A model generated the notes under the pieces. That model was not told the DNA's origin and did not search any database. It was given only the letters and a program-made list of their open reading frames with translations. From Thaumasiovibrio subtropicus (lineage in GTDB: Bacteria > Pseudomonadota > Gammaproteobacteria > Enterobacterales > Vibrionaceae), in assembly GCF_019703835.1 (NCBI RefSeq), contig NZ_AP023054.1, forward strand, positions 2,355,580 to 2,419,579: a DNA stretch of 64,000 nt, in the 5' to 3' direction. Made by a program: the position numbers and the translations under genes. Below, one piece after another: positions 44,757-55,474 of this stretch. The first letter of the stretch is position 1. Each line of letters opens with the position of its first letter.

Positions 44757-46538
44757 TTACTCTGCGTCGCCGCTCTCTTTTGCAGCGGTCACCGCGATAG
44801 CAAGCTCTTCCAACGCCGCTGGGTTGGCAACACTTGGCGCATCCGTCAACAGGCAGGCTGCGGCCGTTGTTTTCGGGAAGGCAATAACATCACGAATGTT
44901 CTCGGTACCACAAAGCAACATGACAAGACGATCTAAACCAAAGGCTAGGCCCGCATGCGGTGGCGTGCCGTACTTGAGTGCATCAAGTAAGAAACCAAAC
45001 TTCTGCTGCTGCTCGTCCGCTTCAATACCCAGAATGTCAAACACAGCAGATTGCATTTCAGAACTATGGATACGCACAGAGCCACCACCCACTTCATAGC
45101 CGTTAATTACCATGTCGTAGGCGTCAGAGTTTGCTTCTGCTGGGTTCGCCTTCAAGGCTTCAGGTGATACACCCAGTGGTGAGGTAAATGGATGGTGCAT
45201 TGCATGCAAGTTACCTTCATCATCTTCCTCAAACATCGGGAAGTCTACAACCCATAGCGGTGCCCACGCATTCAAATCAGTGAGTTCGAAATCAAGACCA
45301 AGCTTCAAACGCAACGCGCCCATCGCTTCAGTCACCACTTTCGCGCTGTCGGCACCGAATAGAATAATGTCGCCAGATTCCGCGTTGGTTCGGGTCAGTA
45401 GCGCTTCAACCACTTCTTCGTTCAAGAACTTAGCAATCGGAGACTGCACGCCCTCAAAACCAGCAGCGCGGTCATTCACTTTCATCCAAGCAAGACCTTT
45501 CGCGCCGTAGATGCCCACATATTTGGTGTATTCATCAATTTGCTTACGTGACATTTGCGCACCGCCTGGTACACGAATCACGGCAACACGCCCTTTCGGG
45601 TCATTTGCTGGGCCTGAGAAAACTTTAAACTCAACATCTTTAAGAATGTCTGCGACATCAACCATCTCAAGCGGGTTACGAAGATCAGGCTTGTCCGAAC
45701 CAAAACGACGCATCGCTTCTTCGAAAGGCATGATTGGGAAGTCGCCAAGCTCTACGTCCAGCAAGGACTGCCACATTTCACGAACGAGTTGCTCAGTCTT
45801 GGCACGCACTTCTTCTGCGCTCATGAAAGACGTTTCAATATCAATCTGAGTAAACTCTGGCTGACGGTCCGCTCGTAAGTCTTCATCACGGAAGCACTTA
45901 ACAATTTGATAGTAACGGTCAAAGCCGGACATCATCAGCAACTGCTTAAACAGCTGAGGTGATTGTGGTAACGCATAGAAACTACCTTTGTGCACGCGGC
46001 TCGGTACTAGATAATCACGCGCGCCTTCCGGTGTTGCTTTGGTCAGAACAGGCGTTTCGATATCCAAAAAGCCGTGCTCGTCCATAAAACGGCGTACAAA
46101 GGCAGAGGCTTTAGCACGCATTTTAATGTTGTTGCTCATTTCTGGACGACGCAGATCTAAGTAGCGATACTTTAAGCGTTGCTCTTCAGAGTTATTCTGG
46201 TTGAAATCAAGCGGCAGAACGTCAGCACGGTTGATGATCTCTAAACCTTTTGCAATGACTTCAACTTCACCTGTCGCCATATCTTTATTGACTTGGCTTT
46301 CAGGACGCTGACGCACTTCACCCGTGATACGAATACAGAATTCACCACGCAATTGGTTAGCCGTTTCGAAAATATCTTTCATATCCGGATCGACAACAAC
46401 CTGAACGATGCCTTCGCGATCTCGCATATCGATGAAGATCAGACCGCCTAAATCACGGCGTTTGTTAACCCAGCCGCAGAGCTCTACAGTTTGTCCCGCA
46501 TGGGACGCGTTCAGGTGACCACAATATTGGGTGCGCAT
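44757..46538 (-). CDS. aspS: Aspartyl-tRNA synthetase
   Basis: This class II synthetase charges tRNA-Asp with aspartate. An N-terminal anticodon-binding OB domain ([23 protein letters not shown]) is followed by the catalytic core with motif 2 ([20 protein letters not shown]) and motif 3 ([13 protein letters not shown]). Between these lies the bacterial GAD insertion (about 290-420). At 593 residues it matches the bacterial type, which charges discriminately or not depending on the species. It is the first gene of its operon region. Confidence 0.97.
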   Translation of the reverse strand: MRTQYCGHLNASHAGQTVELCGWVNKRRDLGGLIFIDMRDREGIVQVVVDPDMKDIFETANQLRGEFCIRITGEVRQRPESQVNKDMATGEVEVIAKGLEIINRADVLPLDFNQNNSEEQRLKYRYLDLRRPEMSNNIKMRAKASAFVRRFMDEHGFLDIETPVLTKATPEGARDYLVPSRVHKGSFYALPQSPQLFKQLLMMSGFDRYYQIVKCFRDEDLRADRQPEFTQIDIETSFMSAEEVRAKTEQLVREMWQSLLDVELGDFPIMPFEEAMRRFGSDKPDLRNPLEMVDVADILKDVEFKVFSGPANDPKGRVAVIRVPGGAQMSRKQIDEYTKYVGIYGAKGLAWMKVNDRAAGFEGVQSPIAKFLNEEVVEALLTRTNAESGDIILFGADSAKVVTEAMGALRLKLGLDFELTDLNAWAPLWVVDFPMFEEDDEGNLHAMHHPFTSPLGVSPEALKANPAEANSDAYDMVINGYEVGGGSVRIHSSEMQSAVFDILGIEADEQQQKFGFLLDALKYGTPPHAGLAFGLDRLVMLLCGTENIRDVIAFPKTTAAACLLTDAPSVANPAALEELAIAVTAAKESGDAE

Positions 46539-46848
46539 ATCAAAATCCCGATAGATAATAGTTGCTAAAGTCCTGTCTGAGAGCGCTTAACCGCCTCAGG
46601 GTGTCCATTTCATCGTCGCTGACATCACTATCCGCACGAATCTATAAATGACTTGCCATTATAAAGGAAAACCCTTGCTCTTGGTAAAGGCAGATATCGG
46701 AAACTTTACTGAGTTTGCGCATTAAAGCAGCAATTGTGATGATTTTGGGCTGACAACGTGCTTTTCTAGCGCACAAACACGTGAGCTATTGCACCCCTCA
46801 TCCGAGAAAGGCACAATCTGCTCGGGTTCTCAACGCAAGGAAGACGGC

Positions 46849-47724
46849 GTGCTTTATCTCGGTCTCGCGCAATGGTCAAGCAGTGCTTGGCAACAATGCC
46901 TCTATGGCAAAGGGGCGCCAACCAGTGAACGATTGGCTCACTACGCACGCGTATTCAACACCGTAGAGGGCAGCACAACGTTTTACGCCACACCGTCTCG
47001 AACTGTTGCAAATCAATGGGCATCGGCGGTGAATGACACGTTTCGCTTTACCTTCAAACTCCCCCAAATGATTACGCATCAGCAGCAACTGCGACACTCA
47101 CAGCAATCAGTACGTGATTTCTTTGAGGCAATGTCACCGACGATCGAAAAAACAGGAATATGGAAGATTCAGCTACCTGCTAATTTTGGTCCTGCGCAGG
47201 TACAGGATTTAGAGAAATTTTTACGCCAGATGCCAGCAGGCCTGCCGATGGGTGTGGAAGTCCGCCATCCTGCATTTTTCCAAAAAGGCGACGACGAACG
47301 CCGCCTCAATGCCATGCTGATTGAACATCAAGCCAACCGCATCATTATGGATTCTCGCCCAGTATTCTCTCACGTTCGCGACGATGCGGCCTTGATAGAT
47401 GCGCAGCAAAAAAAGCCTCGCGTCCCCGTTCATGCCATCGCCACCGCTGAGACCCCGATGATTCGGTTTATCGGTATTGATCGAGATAACACCATTGAGG
47501 ATTGGCGCGCCAACTTACCTTTCTTTGAAAGCTGGACAACCAAAATCTCCCAATGGCTTAATGAAGGAAAGTCGCCCTACTTGATGATCCATACTCCCGA
47601 CAACCACTTTGGTCCGGAGCTCGCGCAAGCCTTGTATCAGCGATTACAACAACAGGTGTCTACACTCCCTGATTTGCCGCCTTTACTGGAAAACCCCAAA
47701 GACCAACAATTGTCACTGTTGTAA
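46849..47724 (+). CDS. DUF72 (YecE-like) protein
   Basis: The sequence VLYLGLAQWSSSAWQQCLYG and VFNTVEGSTTFYATPSRTVANQWA matches the start of DUF72, a TIM-barrel family of unknown function. A later block is LPMGVEVRHPAFF, and the C terminus includes SPYLMIHTPDNHFGPELAQALY. I chose GTG 46849, which has AAGGA seven bases upstream (291 residues). The frame remains open to TTG 46789, but the extra residues lack conserved content. It is divergent from aspS. Confidence 0.88.
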   Translation: MLYLGLAQWSSSAWQQCLYGKGAPTSERLAHYARVFNTVEGSTTFYATPSRTVANQWASAVNDTFRFTFKLPQMITHQQQLRHSQQSVRDFFEAMSPTIEKTGIWKIQLPANFGPAQVQDLEKFLRQMPAGLPMGVEVRHPAFFQKGDDERRLNAMLIEHQANRIIMDSRPVFSHVRDDAALIDAQQKKPRVPVHAIATAETPMIRFIGIDRDNTIEDWRANLPFFESWTTKISQWLNEGKSPYLMIHTPDNHFGPELAQALYQRLQQQVSTLPDLPPLLENPKDQQLSLL

Positions 47725-47786
47725 CCCTGCTGGCCTCTATCCTCGCACTAAGAGTGGCGCGAACGTCGTTGTGTTTGATCGTTAGT

Positions 47787-49043
47787 TTACGATTTACGAC
47801 TATTTCGCTTGTCTGTTCTGCGTTGTGGCGCGCGTTCAGACCGCCCCCCGTTCTCCGTTTGTTGCCGTTTCGCCTTGGGCACATAATTGAGTATCGATAC
47901 AGGCACTGGCTTTTTAGGTACAAAACCCGCTATTTCTCTGCGCTCAATCAAATGCCCCATACGGCTTTCTATCATGCAAAGATTTTTAAAATTATCTTTG
48001 GATACTAAGGATACCGCTTCACCTTTCGCCCCTGCGCGCCCAGTACGACCGATACGATGCACATATTCATCCTCTGGATAAGGCAGGTCATAATTGATGA
48101 CACAGGGTAACCCCTCAATGTCTAAACCACGTGCGGCAACGCCTGTGGCGACCAAGTATTGCAACTGACCAGATTTGAATTTCTCAAACACGGCTTCGCG
48201 AGCAGCTTGACTCCGCCCGCCATGAATAGCATCAGCAGCTATGCCACGTTTTTCTAATTGGGTGACCAGCTTCGCCGCACCGTGTTTGGTCTCAATGAAG
48301 ATCAGTACTTGCTCCCAACGATTTTCATTAAGAAGCTGACTCAGTAAGGCTGATTTCTGATCTTTATCGACGGTAATCAACCATTGTGAAATCTCCCTTT
48401 TCGACGCGCTATGTTTGGTGATCGTGATTTCAGCGGGATCAGAGACTGCCGTCCGCGCAAGCTCACGCACGGGATTAGACAGTGTCGCCGAAAACAACAA
48501 GGTTTGAATATTGTCAGGTAAGCGAGCTATCACTTTATTAATATCTTCGATAAAGCCGAGATCGAGCATTCGGTCCGCTTCATCGAGCACAACCGCTTCC
48601 ATCTCTTCGAAATAGATAGCTCTCTGTCCATAAAGGTCCAGTAATCGCCCCGGTGTCGCGACCACAATATCCACCCCTTCAATCAACGCTTGTTTTTGAG
48701 GCGCAAGATCAACCCCGCCAAACATCGCCATCGAACGGATTGGCAAACCGTGACTGTATTGCTTAATACTATTATTGACCTGAATCGCGAGTTCGCGAGT
48801 CGGCACTAATATCAACGCACGGGCGCGTTTTTTCTTTTGGGTTTTGCCTTCAGTGAGCTTTTCTAGCAAAGGCAATACAAATGAAGCCGTTTTACCTGTA
48901 CCTGTTTGCGCGGCGGCAATCAAGTCTCGCCCTTCGAGAATCAAAGGTATCGCTTGGGTTTGAATGTTGGTTGGCTTTTCATACCCTAACGCAGCGACAG
49001 CGGCGGCGATCGTCGGATTTAAACCCAATGAAGAAAAAGACAT
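47787..49043 (-). CDS. DEAD-box RNA helicase, RhlE-like
   Basis: The Q motif (GYEKPTNIQTQAIP), Walker A AAQTGTGKT, the DEAD box (VLDEADRMLDLGF), SAT (LLFSATLS) and the C-terminal motifs (ATGVAARGLDIE, HRIGRTGRAG) are all present. The C-terminal extension is short and basic (PKAKRQQTENGGRSERAPQRR...), which suits RhlE-type enzymes. At 418 residues it is of usual length. It likely remodels RNA in the cytoplasm; the exact subfamily is uncertain. Confidence 0.92.
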   Translation of the reverse strand: MSFSSLGLNPTIAAAVAALGYEKPTNIQTQAIPLILEGRDLIAAAQTGTGKTASFVLPLLEKLTEGKTQKKKRARALILVPTRELAIQVNNSIKQYSHGLPIRSMAMFGGVDLAPQKQALIEGVDIVVATPGRLLDLYGQRAIYFEEMEAVVLDEADRMLDLGFIEDINKVIARLPDNIQTLLFSATLSNPVRELARTAVSDPAEITITKHSASKREISQWLITVDKDQKSALLSQLLNENRWEQVLIFIETKHGAAKLVTQLEKRGIAADAIHGGRSQAAREAVFEKFKSGQLQYLVATGVAARGLDIEGLPCVINYDLPYPEDEYVHRIGRTGRAGAKGEAVSLVSKDNFKNLCMIESRMGHLIERREIAGFVPKKPVPVSILNYVPKAKRQQTENGGRSERAPQRRTDKRNSRKS

Positions 49044-49215
49044 AGTGATCTCGCTAGAAAGAAGTCATTGATTAGCAGGGCGCATAGTTTAACGACTTTA
49101 TGTCTGCGAGAACACCTATTCTGCCGAATTCAACAATGACAGACACATCCGCAATAAACATTCTATTATTGCTTATACTTAAAACGACCTTTCATTCAAA
49201 ACGTTGGACACTGTC

Positions 49216-50064
49216 ATGGTTCGATTGCTTCTGCTTGCATGTCTCATCAGTCTTACTTCAATACCAGCACTGAGCTGCGAGTTAAAAATGGGCTACCGTA
49301 CGACCTCTCGCATTCCCAAGATAGCCGCCGCCCCAGACAACAGTGGGATCTATAAAGCACTCTATGAAGAAGCTGCGCAAAGAATTGGCTGCAAGCTCAC
49401 CATTATTCGTCTGCCCAAGCAGCGCCTAATGCGAATGCTTAATAGTGGAGAGATAGATTTCTACCCAGGTTTTACCTTTACCGAAAAGCGCGCTGAACAT
49501 ATCCATTTTGCCATCAATGGTTTGCCGTCGCTCAACGTTGGACTCACTTTGGCCGAGGTGCGAGAAGTGACTGACTACCGCCAGCTCGAAGGAAAAACAC
49601 TGTTACTGTCACTCGGTGGGCCAGTGCCAGATGGACTGCCTCAAAACATCAACTTCAAAACCCCACCTGAGCTCAATTTTCATACCGCAATAGAAATGAT
49701 CGTCACTAATAAAGCAGACTTCTTTGAGGCGGAAATTGCTGAACTTAGCTATTATTTAAAGTCCCACCCAGACAGAGAACGAGTGCGCTTTCATTACCAC
49801 TGCTGTGGCGGCTATCAACCCTTGCTGCTCGGTTTTTCCCGCCAGTCTCCCCTGTACAACTCAGAAGCTAACCCAGATTATCGCTCCTCTCTGCCTCTGT
49901 CTTTCAAGAACCAAACTCATCGCTCGACATCAGATTCAATCGCGACACGTTTTTTTCGAGCTTTGCAAAGAATGCAAGAAGATGGAAGCACCCACGCGCT
50001 TTTTGAAGAACACTACGGCATACACCCTAGAAACTTTTTAGATAGCATGGTTACTAAAGAATAA
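49216..50064 (+). CDS. Periplasmic solute-binding-type protein (SBP_bac_3 fold)
   Basis: A signal peptide (about residues 1-20, ending IPALS) leads a protein with the type 2 periplasmic-binding fold: LKMGYRTTSRIPKIAAAPDNSGIYKALYEEAAQRIGCKLTIIRLPKQRLMRMLNSGEIDFYPGFTFTEKRAEHI is the start of the first lobe. I chose ATG 49216 over the in-frame TTG 49204. It lacks a neighbouring permease or ATPase, so it may bind a ligand for signalling rather than transport. It is a single gene, divergent from the helicase. Confidence 0.8.
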   Translation: MVRLLLLACLISLTSIPALSCELKMGYRTTSRIPKIAAAPDNSGIYKALYEEAAQRIGCKLTIIRLPKQRLMRMLNSGEIDFYPGFTFTEKRAEHIHFAINGLPSLNVGLTLAEVREVTDYRQLEGKTLLLSLGGPVPDGLPQNINFKTPPELNFHTAIEMIVTNKADFFEAEIAELSYYLKSHPDRERVRFHYHCCGGYQPLLLGFSRQSPLYNSEANPDYRSSLPLSFKNQTHRSTSDSIATRFFRALQRMQEDGSTHALFEEHYGIHPRNFLDSMVTKE

Positions 50065-50278
50065 TCCTCTTTTCTGTTGGAACAAGGTCAATGTCTCTCA
50101 CCACTCGCAACCGATTGAGTGGAAATAAATCAGTTATGTCAAACGAGTGTCAATTCTGCTTGTCGATGCGACATAAACTGCGGGGATAGGCAGGTACAAG
50201 GCAAGACATCGCTGCTAATATCCCCTACAATAGCGCGCTTTGTAAATTTGGCACCCATAGGCCCGCTGTTCAGCTTAG

Positions 50279-51019
<741 letters not shown>

Positions 51020-51056
51020 CCCAGTAACAACAATGGTTCACCTATAAGGTAGTGAC

Positions 51057-52031
51057 ATGAAATTCGACTTTTCGGACTTTTATCAACTGATTGCCAAAAA
51101 CCGTCTTAATGGTTGGCTCAACACCCTGCCCCAACAGCTCACGGATTGGCAAAACGCAGAGCATGGTGATATGCCGAAATGGTTGCGGGTACTCAAAAAG
51201 CTCCCCACTGCGCAACCGGATAATATTGATTTACAGTCTTCTGTCACTATCAGTAACGACACGCCGCTTTATGATGGAGAAAAAGCGAAGTTGGAGAATC
51301 TGCTTCGCACTTTCCACCCGTGGCGAAAAGGCCCTTATCATCTCCACGACATCCACATCGATACTGAGTGGCGCTCAGATTGGAAATGGGACCGGGTGCT
51401 ACCTCACATCTCCCCTTTAAAAGGACGTTACGTCTTGGACGTGGGCTGTGGTAATGGCTACCACATGTGGCGCATGTTGGGTGAAGGCGCTGAACTCACC
51501 GTCGGAATCGACCCATCACACCTTTTCCTCGTTCAGTTTGAAGCGGTCAGAAAACTGATGGGGAATGACCAACGTGCCCACCTTCTCCCTTTGGGCATTG
51601 AACAGCTGCCTGAACTTGGTGCGTTTGACACCGTGTTCAGTATGGGGGTGCTTTATCACCGCCGTTCCCCACTTGACCATTTAGTGCAACTAAAGAATCA
51701 ACTCGTCAAAGGTGGCGAACTGATACTCGAAACCTTGGTCATAGAAGGAGATGAAACGGCGGTCTTGGTACCAACAGATCGCTACGCACAGATGCGGAAT
51801 GTCTTCTTTTTCCCTTCCGCTCGTGCGCTGAAGGTGTGGTTGGAGCAGACCGGGTTTGTTGACGTTCGCATTGTTGATGAATGTGTTACTACCACTGACG
51901 AACAGCGTACGACAACATGGATGACACACAATTCATTACCGGACTACCTCGATCCAAATGACCCAACGAAGACGATTGAAGGTTATCCAGCTCCAAAACG
52001 TGCGATTTTAGTAGCAACTAATCCACATTAA
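51057..52031 (+). CDS. cmoB: tRNA carboxymethyltransferase CmoB
   Basis: CmoB transfers the carboxymethyl group from carboxy-SAM to 5-hydroxyuridine-34 of several tRNAs. The N-terminal region [18 protein letters not shown] and the Rossmann domain ([17 protein letters not shown] at about 123-139, [16 protein letters not shown] later) are typical. At 324 residues it matches the E. coli protein (323). It forms an operon with cmoA. Confidence 0.96.
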   Translation: MKFDFSDFYQLIAKNRLNGWLNTLPQQLTDWQNAEHGDMPKWLRVLKKLPTAQPDNIDLQSSVTISNDTPLYDGEKAKLENLLRTFHPWRKGPYHLHDIHIDTEWRSDWKWDRVLPHISPLKGRYVLDVGCGNGYHMWRMLGEGAELTVGIDPSHLFLVQFEAVRKLMGNDQRAHLLPLGIEQLPELGAFDTVFSMGVLYHRRSPLDHLVQLKNQLVKGGELILETLVIEGDETAVLVPTDRYAQMRNVFFFPSARALKVWLEQTGFVDVRIVDECVTTTDEQRTTTWMTHNSLPDYLDPNDPTKTIEGYPAPKRAILVATNPH

Positions 52032-52121
52032 TCGTAATTTCAGCGGGGGATTGCTTTTCGCCTCCCCCTCGCTAAGCTACACTAGCGCTATATAAATCAA
52101 GTAGTAATCATTCAGGAGATT

Positions 52122-52901
52122 TTGATGATTCGCCGTAGTTTGCCAATTTTGACCCTCGCCTTCCTCTCTGGGTGTGTCATGACCCAAAAAGATCATGATC
52201 TGGCACGACAAGAAACCATCAACTCGCTCGAGCAAATCGAAACCAAACTGAATACGCAAATCGACGACCTTAATCAACGCATTGAGTCTCAGTCAGAGCT
52301 GCTTAGTCAACTTGAGCAGCAAATCGCCACTCTCGGTTACTCACTTGATAGAACAAACCTACTCATCTCTAAAGTTGCCCATTCTGCTGATGGCCAGAGC
52401 TTGCGTAAGCCCGAACCCCAAGCCCCCTCCTCTCCCACTGTCGATAGCGATGCTGGCCAAAAAACACTGCTTGGCGCACAAGAGTGGGTTTGGCTAGACA
52501 TGGTAGATAGCTATTTCCGTGCCCGTGTCGATACCGGCGCAACCACCTCATCGCTGAATGCCACGAACATTCAGCAGTTTGAACGAGAGGGCAAAACTTG
52601 GGTACGTTTTAACCTTGCCCACACAGCAGATGACCAAGCAGGCAAAGAGGAACTCGTTGAAGCCCGTGTCATTCGCTGGGTAAAAATCCGTCAATCCAAT
52701 AGCGAAGACGCTGACCGTCGTCCGGTCATTGAAGCTTGGGTGAGAATTGGCGACCTGCGCGAGCGTACTCAGTTCACGCTCGCTGACCGCACGCAAATGG
52801 AGTTCCCGGTACTACTAGGCCGTGAATTCTTCCAAGATATCGCCGTTGTCGATGTCGGCCGCACTTATGTGCAAGGAAAGCCGACAAAAACTGAAAAGTA
52901 A
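52122..52901 (+). CDS. Lipoprotein with retropepsin-like domain (zinc protease-type)
   Basis: The lipoprotein signal ends LAFLSGC with Cys17. A coiled coil (about 30-80) and a Pro-rich linker lead to the domain annotated as 'ATP-dependent zinc protease', a retropepsin-like fold. Its catalytic motif is RARVDTGATTSSLNA, with Asp136 as the likely catalytic Asp, and the second half contains VLLGREFFQD. It should be attached to the outer or inner membrane on the periplasmic side. It lies 42 bp before the membrane transglutaminase-like gene, with which it forms a conserved cluster. Confidence 0.85.
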   Translation: MMIRRSLPILTLAFLSGCVMTQKDHDLARQETINSLEQIETKLNTQIDDLNQRIESQSELLSQLEQQIATLGYSLDRTNLLISKVAHSADGQSLRKPEPQAPSSPTVDSDAGQKTLLGAQEWVWLDMVDSYFRARVDTGATTSSLNATNIQQFEREGKTWVRFNLAHTADDQAGKEELVEARVIRWVKIRQSNSEDADRRPVIEAWVRIGDLRERTQFTLADRTQMEFPVLLGREFFQDIAVVDVGRTYVQGKPTKTEK

Positions 52902-52943
52902 CGTTTCGCTGCGACCGAATTTATAAAATCCATTGAGGAAACT

Positions 52944-54449
52944 ATGGTTTCAAGAACTCCCTTTTACCTCCTCATCACGCTGTTGATTATCGGAGGTCTC
53001 TCCCTCACTTGGCATCGCCACGTCACGTATGGTGTGCCTTTGCTTCCTAACCGTTCCGCGCAAGTCTGGGAATTGGAAGCGCGAGTAGAATTTGAAGCCA
53101 TTGGTGAGGCCGTTAAGGTGTCACTTGCTGCGCCAGAGACGCAGCCAGGCTTTACTTTGATCAATGAGACAACGTCTTCTCCCGGTTATGGCGTCGCCAT
53201 GATCGACAATGACAATAGCCGCCGAGTCGAATGGTCGATTCGTGAAGCGGAAGGCCGCCAAATCCTCTATTACAAAACACAAATGCTCGTCGATACGCAG
53301 GCTCAGTTCGCCAATGAAGCGCCAGAATCGGTATCGCCTCGCCTAATGTTCGACGGCTCACAGCAAAAAGCGGCGGAAGCACTTATCGAAACGGCCAGAC
53401 AACAGTCTGCCGATGACGTCACATTCACCCGACAAGTCATCATGCAGTTCAGCGACGTGAATAACCAGAATGCGGGGCTATTGCTAAACTACTTTGATCG
53501 CGAAGATTTGATTACCACGCTTTTAGCGATGGAAGCTATCCCAGCGAAGATTGTTAGCAGTCTAATGCTCGAAGATGGACGTCGTCGCCAATCAGTGACA
53601 CCGATGATCCAGATCTGGGATGGGGAGCAATGGCTGCTCTTTGACGCGACAACGGGCCACAGTGGTAAGCCTGAAAACCTACTCATTTGGAATCAATCAA
53701 ATATGTCGCTACTTGACGTAATTGGTGGCCAGAACAGTACCGTTAGCTTCTCTTATATTTCACAAGACATTACGCCGAGAGCAGCCACTGAGCAGAAAGT
53801 CATCGCTGATAACCTGCTTAACTTTTCTATTCATAGCTTACCAATTGAAGAACAGGCGATGTTTAAAGGCATCATGCTTGTACCGATTGGCGCCTTGGTT
53901 GTCGTCTTCCTGCGTATTTTGGTCGGTCTGAAAACGTCGGGCACCTTTATGCCCGTGTTGATTGCAATGTCATTTGTACAGACTCAATTGCTAACAGGTA
54001 TCGTAGGCTTTGTGCTCATTGTCGGCGTTGGTCTTGTCATCCGTAGCTACCTATCAAAACTCAATTTATTGCTAGTTGCGCGAATATCCGCGGTCATTAT
54101 CACGGTTATTTTGATCATTTCCGCATTTACGGTCACCGCTTACAAAATCGGCTTAGTTGAAGGGTTAACGATTACCTTCTTCCCGATGATTATCTTGTCG
54201 TGGACGATTGAGCGGATGTCCATCCTTTGGGAAGAGGAAGGCGCAAAAGAAGTCCTTGTTCAAGGTGGTGGCTCGTTGCTGACCGCCGTCATGGTATATG
54301 CCGCAATGACGAGTGACATTATTCGTCATCTCACCTTCAACTTTATTGGCCTTCAGTTCCTTATTCTTGCGTTGATTCTCGTGCTAGGTAACTACACTGG
54401 CTATCGCCTCAGCGAGCTGCGTCGATTCAAACCACTGGCGGAGGACTGA
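52944..54449 (+). CDS. Inactive-transglutaminase 7TM membrane protein (UUP1 type)
   Basis: A single membrane helix (about 6-22) is followed by a periplasmic UUP1-like domain (about 35-165) and a transglutaminase-fold domain (about 170-275). The catalytic Cys is absent: the matching block is NAGLLLNYFDRED. Six to seven membrane helices make up the C-terminal part (about 310-490). The family occurs with an ATP-grasp ligase and a retropepsin-like lipoprotein and is predicted to handle a peptide or small conjugate; the substrate is not known. The next gene overlaps its stop (TGATG). Confidence 0.85.
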   Translation: MVSRTPFYLLITLLIIGGLSLTWHRHVTYGVPLLPNRSAQVWELEARVEFEAIGEAVKVSLAAPETQPGFTLINETTSSPGYGVAMIDNDNSRRVEWSIREAEGRQILYYKTQMLVDTQAQFANEAPESVSPRLMFDGSQQKAAEALIETARQQSADDVTFTRQVIMQFSDVNNQNAGLLLNYFDREDLITTLLAMEAIPAKIVSSLMLEDGRRRQSVTPMIQIWDGEQWLLFDATTGHSGKPENLLIWNQSNMSLLDVIGGQNSTVSFSYISQDITPRAATEQKVIADNLLNFSIHSLPIEEQAMFKGIMLVPIGALVVVFLRILVGLKTSGTFMPVLIAMSFVQTQLLTGIVGFVLIVGVGLVIRSYLSKLNLLLVARISAVIITVILIISAFTVTAYKIGLVEGLTITFFPMIILSWTIERMSILWEEEGAKEVLVQGGGSLLTAVMVYAAMTSDIIRHLTFNFIGLQFLILALILVLGNYTGYRLSELRRFKPLAED

Positions 54450-55417
54450 TGAGTCTGTTGTCTCAGTTCACTTCGCCATTTCGCCTTCGAACCAAAGGCA
54501 TCATGGGGATGAATCAACGCAATATCAGCTACATCAGTCGTTATAACGACCGTACCAAGTACCCCTTGGTCGATGACAAGCTGAAGACGAAAGTCATCGC
54601 TCAAAAGCACGGCGCAACCGTGCCTGAGTTAATTGGCATTGTTGATAACCAAGCAGAAGTTAAACGCATTCACAAAATGGTCGAAGAATGGCCCGGGTTT
54701 GTGATAAAGCCTGCGCAAGGTTCGGGTGGTAAGGGCATTTTAGTCATTACATCTCACAAAGACGGTGTTTACACTAAGCCGTCGGGCGCAACGATTGGTA
54801 AGCAGGACGTTGAGCGCCACATCACCAATACGCTGGCAGGGCTCTTCTCTCTTGGCGGCAAAAATGATGTTGCCATGGTAGAAAACCTCATCGAGTTCGA
54901 TGATGTCTTTGATGGATTTAGCTACGAAGGGGTACCTGATGTTCGCATCATCGTCTTCAAAGGCTACCCGGTAATGGCAATGATGCGTCTTTCTACCGCC
55001 GCTTCGGATGGGAAAGCGAATCTTCACCAAGGTGCCGTGGGTGTTGGTATCGATATCGCGACGGGTAAGGCCATTAACGCGGTGCAGTTTAACAAACCTG
55101 TGACCCATCATCCTGATACCGGGAAAGATCTTCGCACCCTGCAAGTGCCGCATTGGGAGCGCTTACTACATTTGGCTTCGAGCGCGTGGGAAATGACCGG
55201 GCTTGGCTACATGGGCACAGACATGGTACTGGACAAACGACGCGGCCCTATGGTGTTGGAACTCAACGCCCGCCCGGGTCTCGCCATTCAGATTGCCAAC
55301 AATACCGGCTTATTACCTAGACTCCAGCTCATTGAGCGAATGGGTGAACAACTTGAGTACCCCAAACCGGCAGAACGCGTTGCTTGGTCCGCGAAACAGT
55401 TCGGTACGCACGAGTGA
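54449..55417 (+). CDS. ATP-grasp glutamate-ligase-like enzyme (RimK type)
   Basis: The ATP-grasp fold is visible in GFVIKPAQGSGGKGILVITSHKDG (about 75-98, the P-loop-like glycine-rich lid) and in TDMVLDKRRGPMVLELNARPGLAIQIAN (about 256-285, the metal-binding end). Members add glutamate or another amino acid to a carboxylate. With the 7TM protein and the lipoprotein it makes a three-gene module next to cmoAB. At 322 residues it is typical. It is translationally coupled to the preceding gene. Confidence 0.88.
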   Translation: MSLLSQFTSPFRLRTKGIMGMNQRNISYISRYNDRTKYPLVDDKLKTKVIAQKHGATVPELIGIVDNQAEVKRIHKMVEEWPGFVIKPAQGSGGKGILVITSHKDGVYTKPSGATIGKQDVERHITNTLAGLFSLGGKNDVAMVENLIEFDDVFDGFSYEGVPDVRIIVFKGYPVMAMMRLSTAASDGKANLHQGAVGVGIDIATGKAINAVQFNKPVTHHPDTGKDLRTLQVPHWERLLHLASSAWEMTGLGYMGTDMVLDKRRGPMVLELNARPGLAIQIANNTGLLPRLQLIERMGEQLEYPKPAERVAWSAKQFGTHE

Positions 55418-55425
55418 TAACATCT

Positions 55426-55455
55426 AATGCCTCAACGTTTTTGAGGCATTTTTTT
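55426..55455 (+). terminator. Terminator of the cmo/ATP-grasp transcript
   Basis: AATGCCTCAA pairs with TTGAGGCATT around a five-base loop and is followed by seven Ts, about nine bp past the stop at 55417. Confidence 0.88.
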
Positions 55456-55474
55456 ATTCCAAGGAAGGCCGTCT

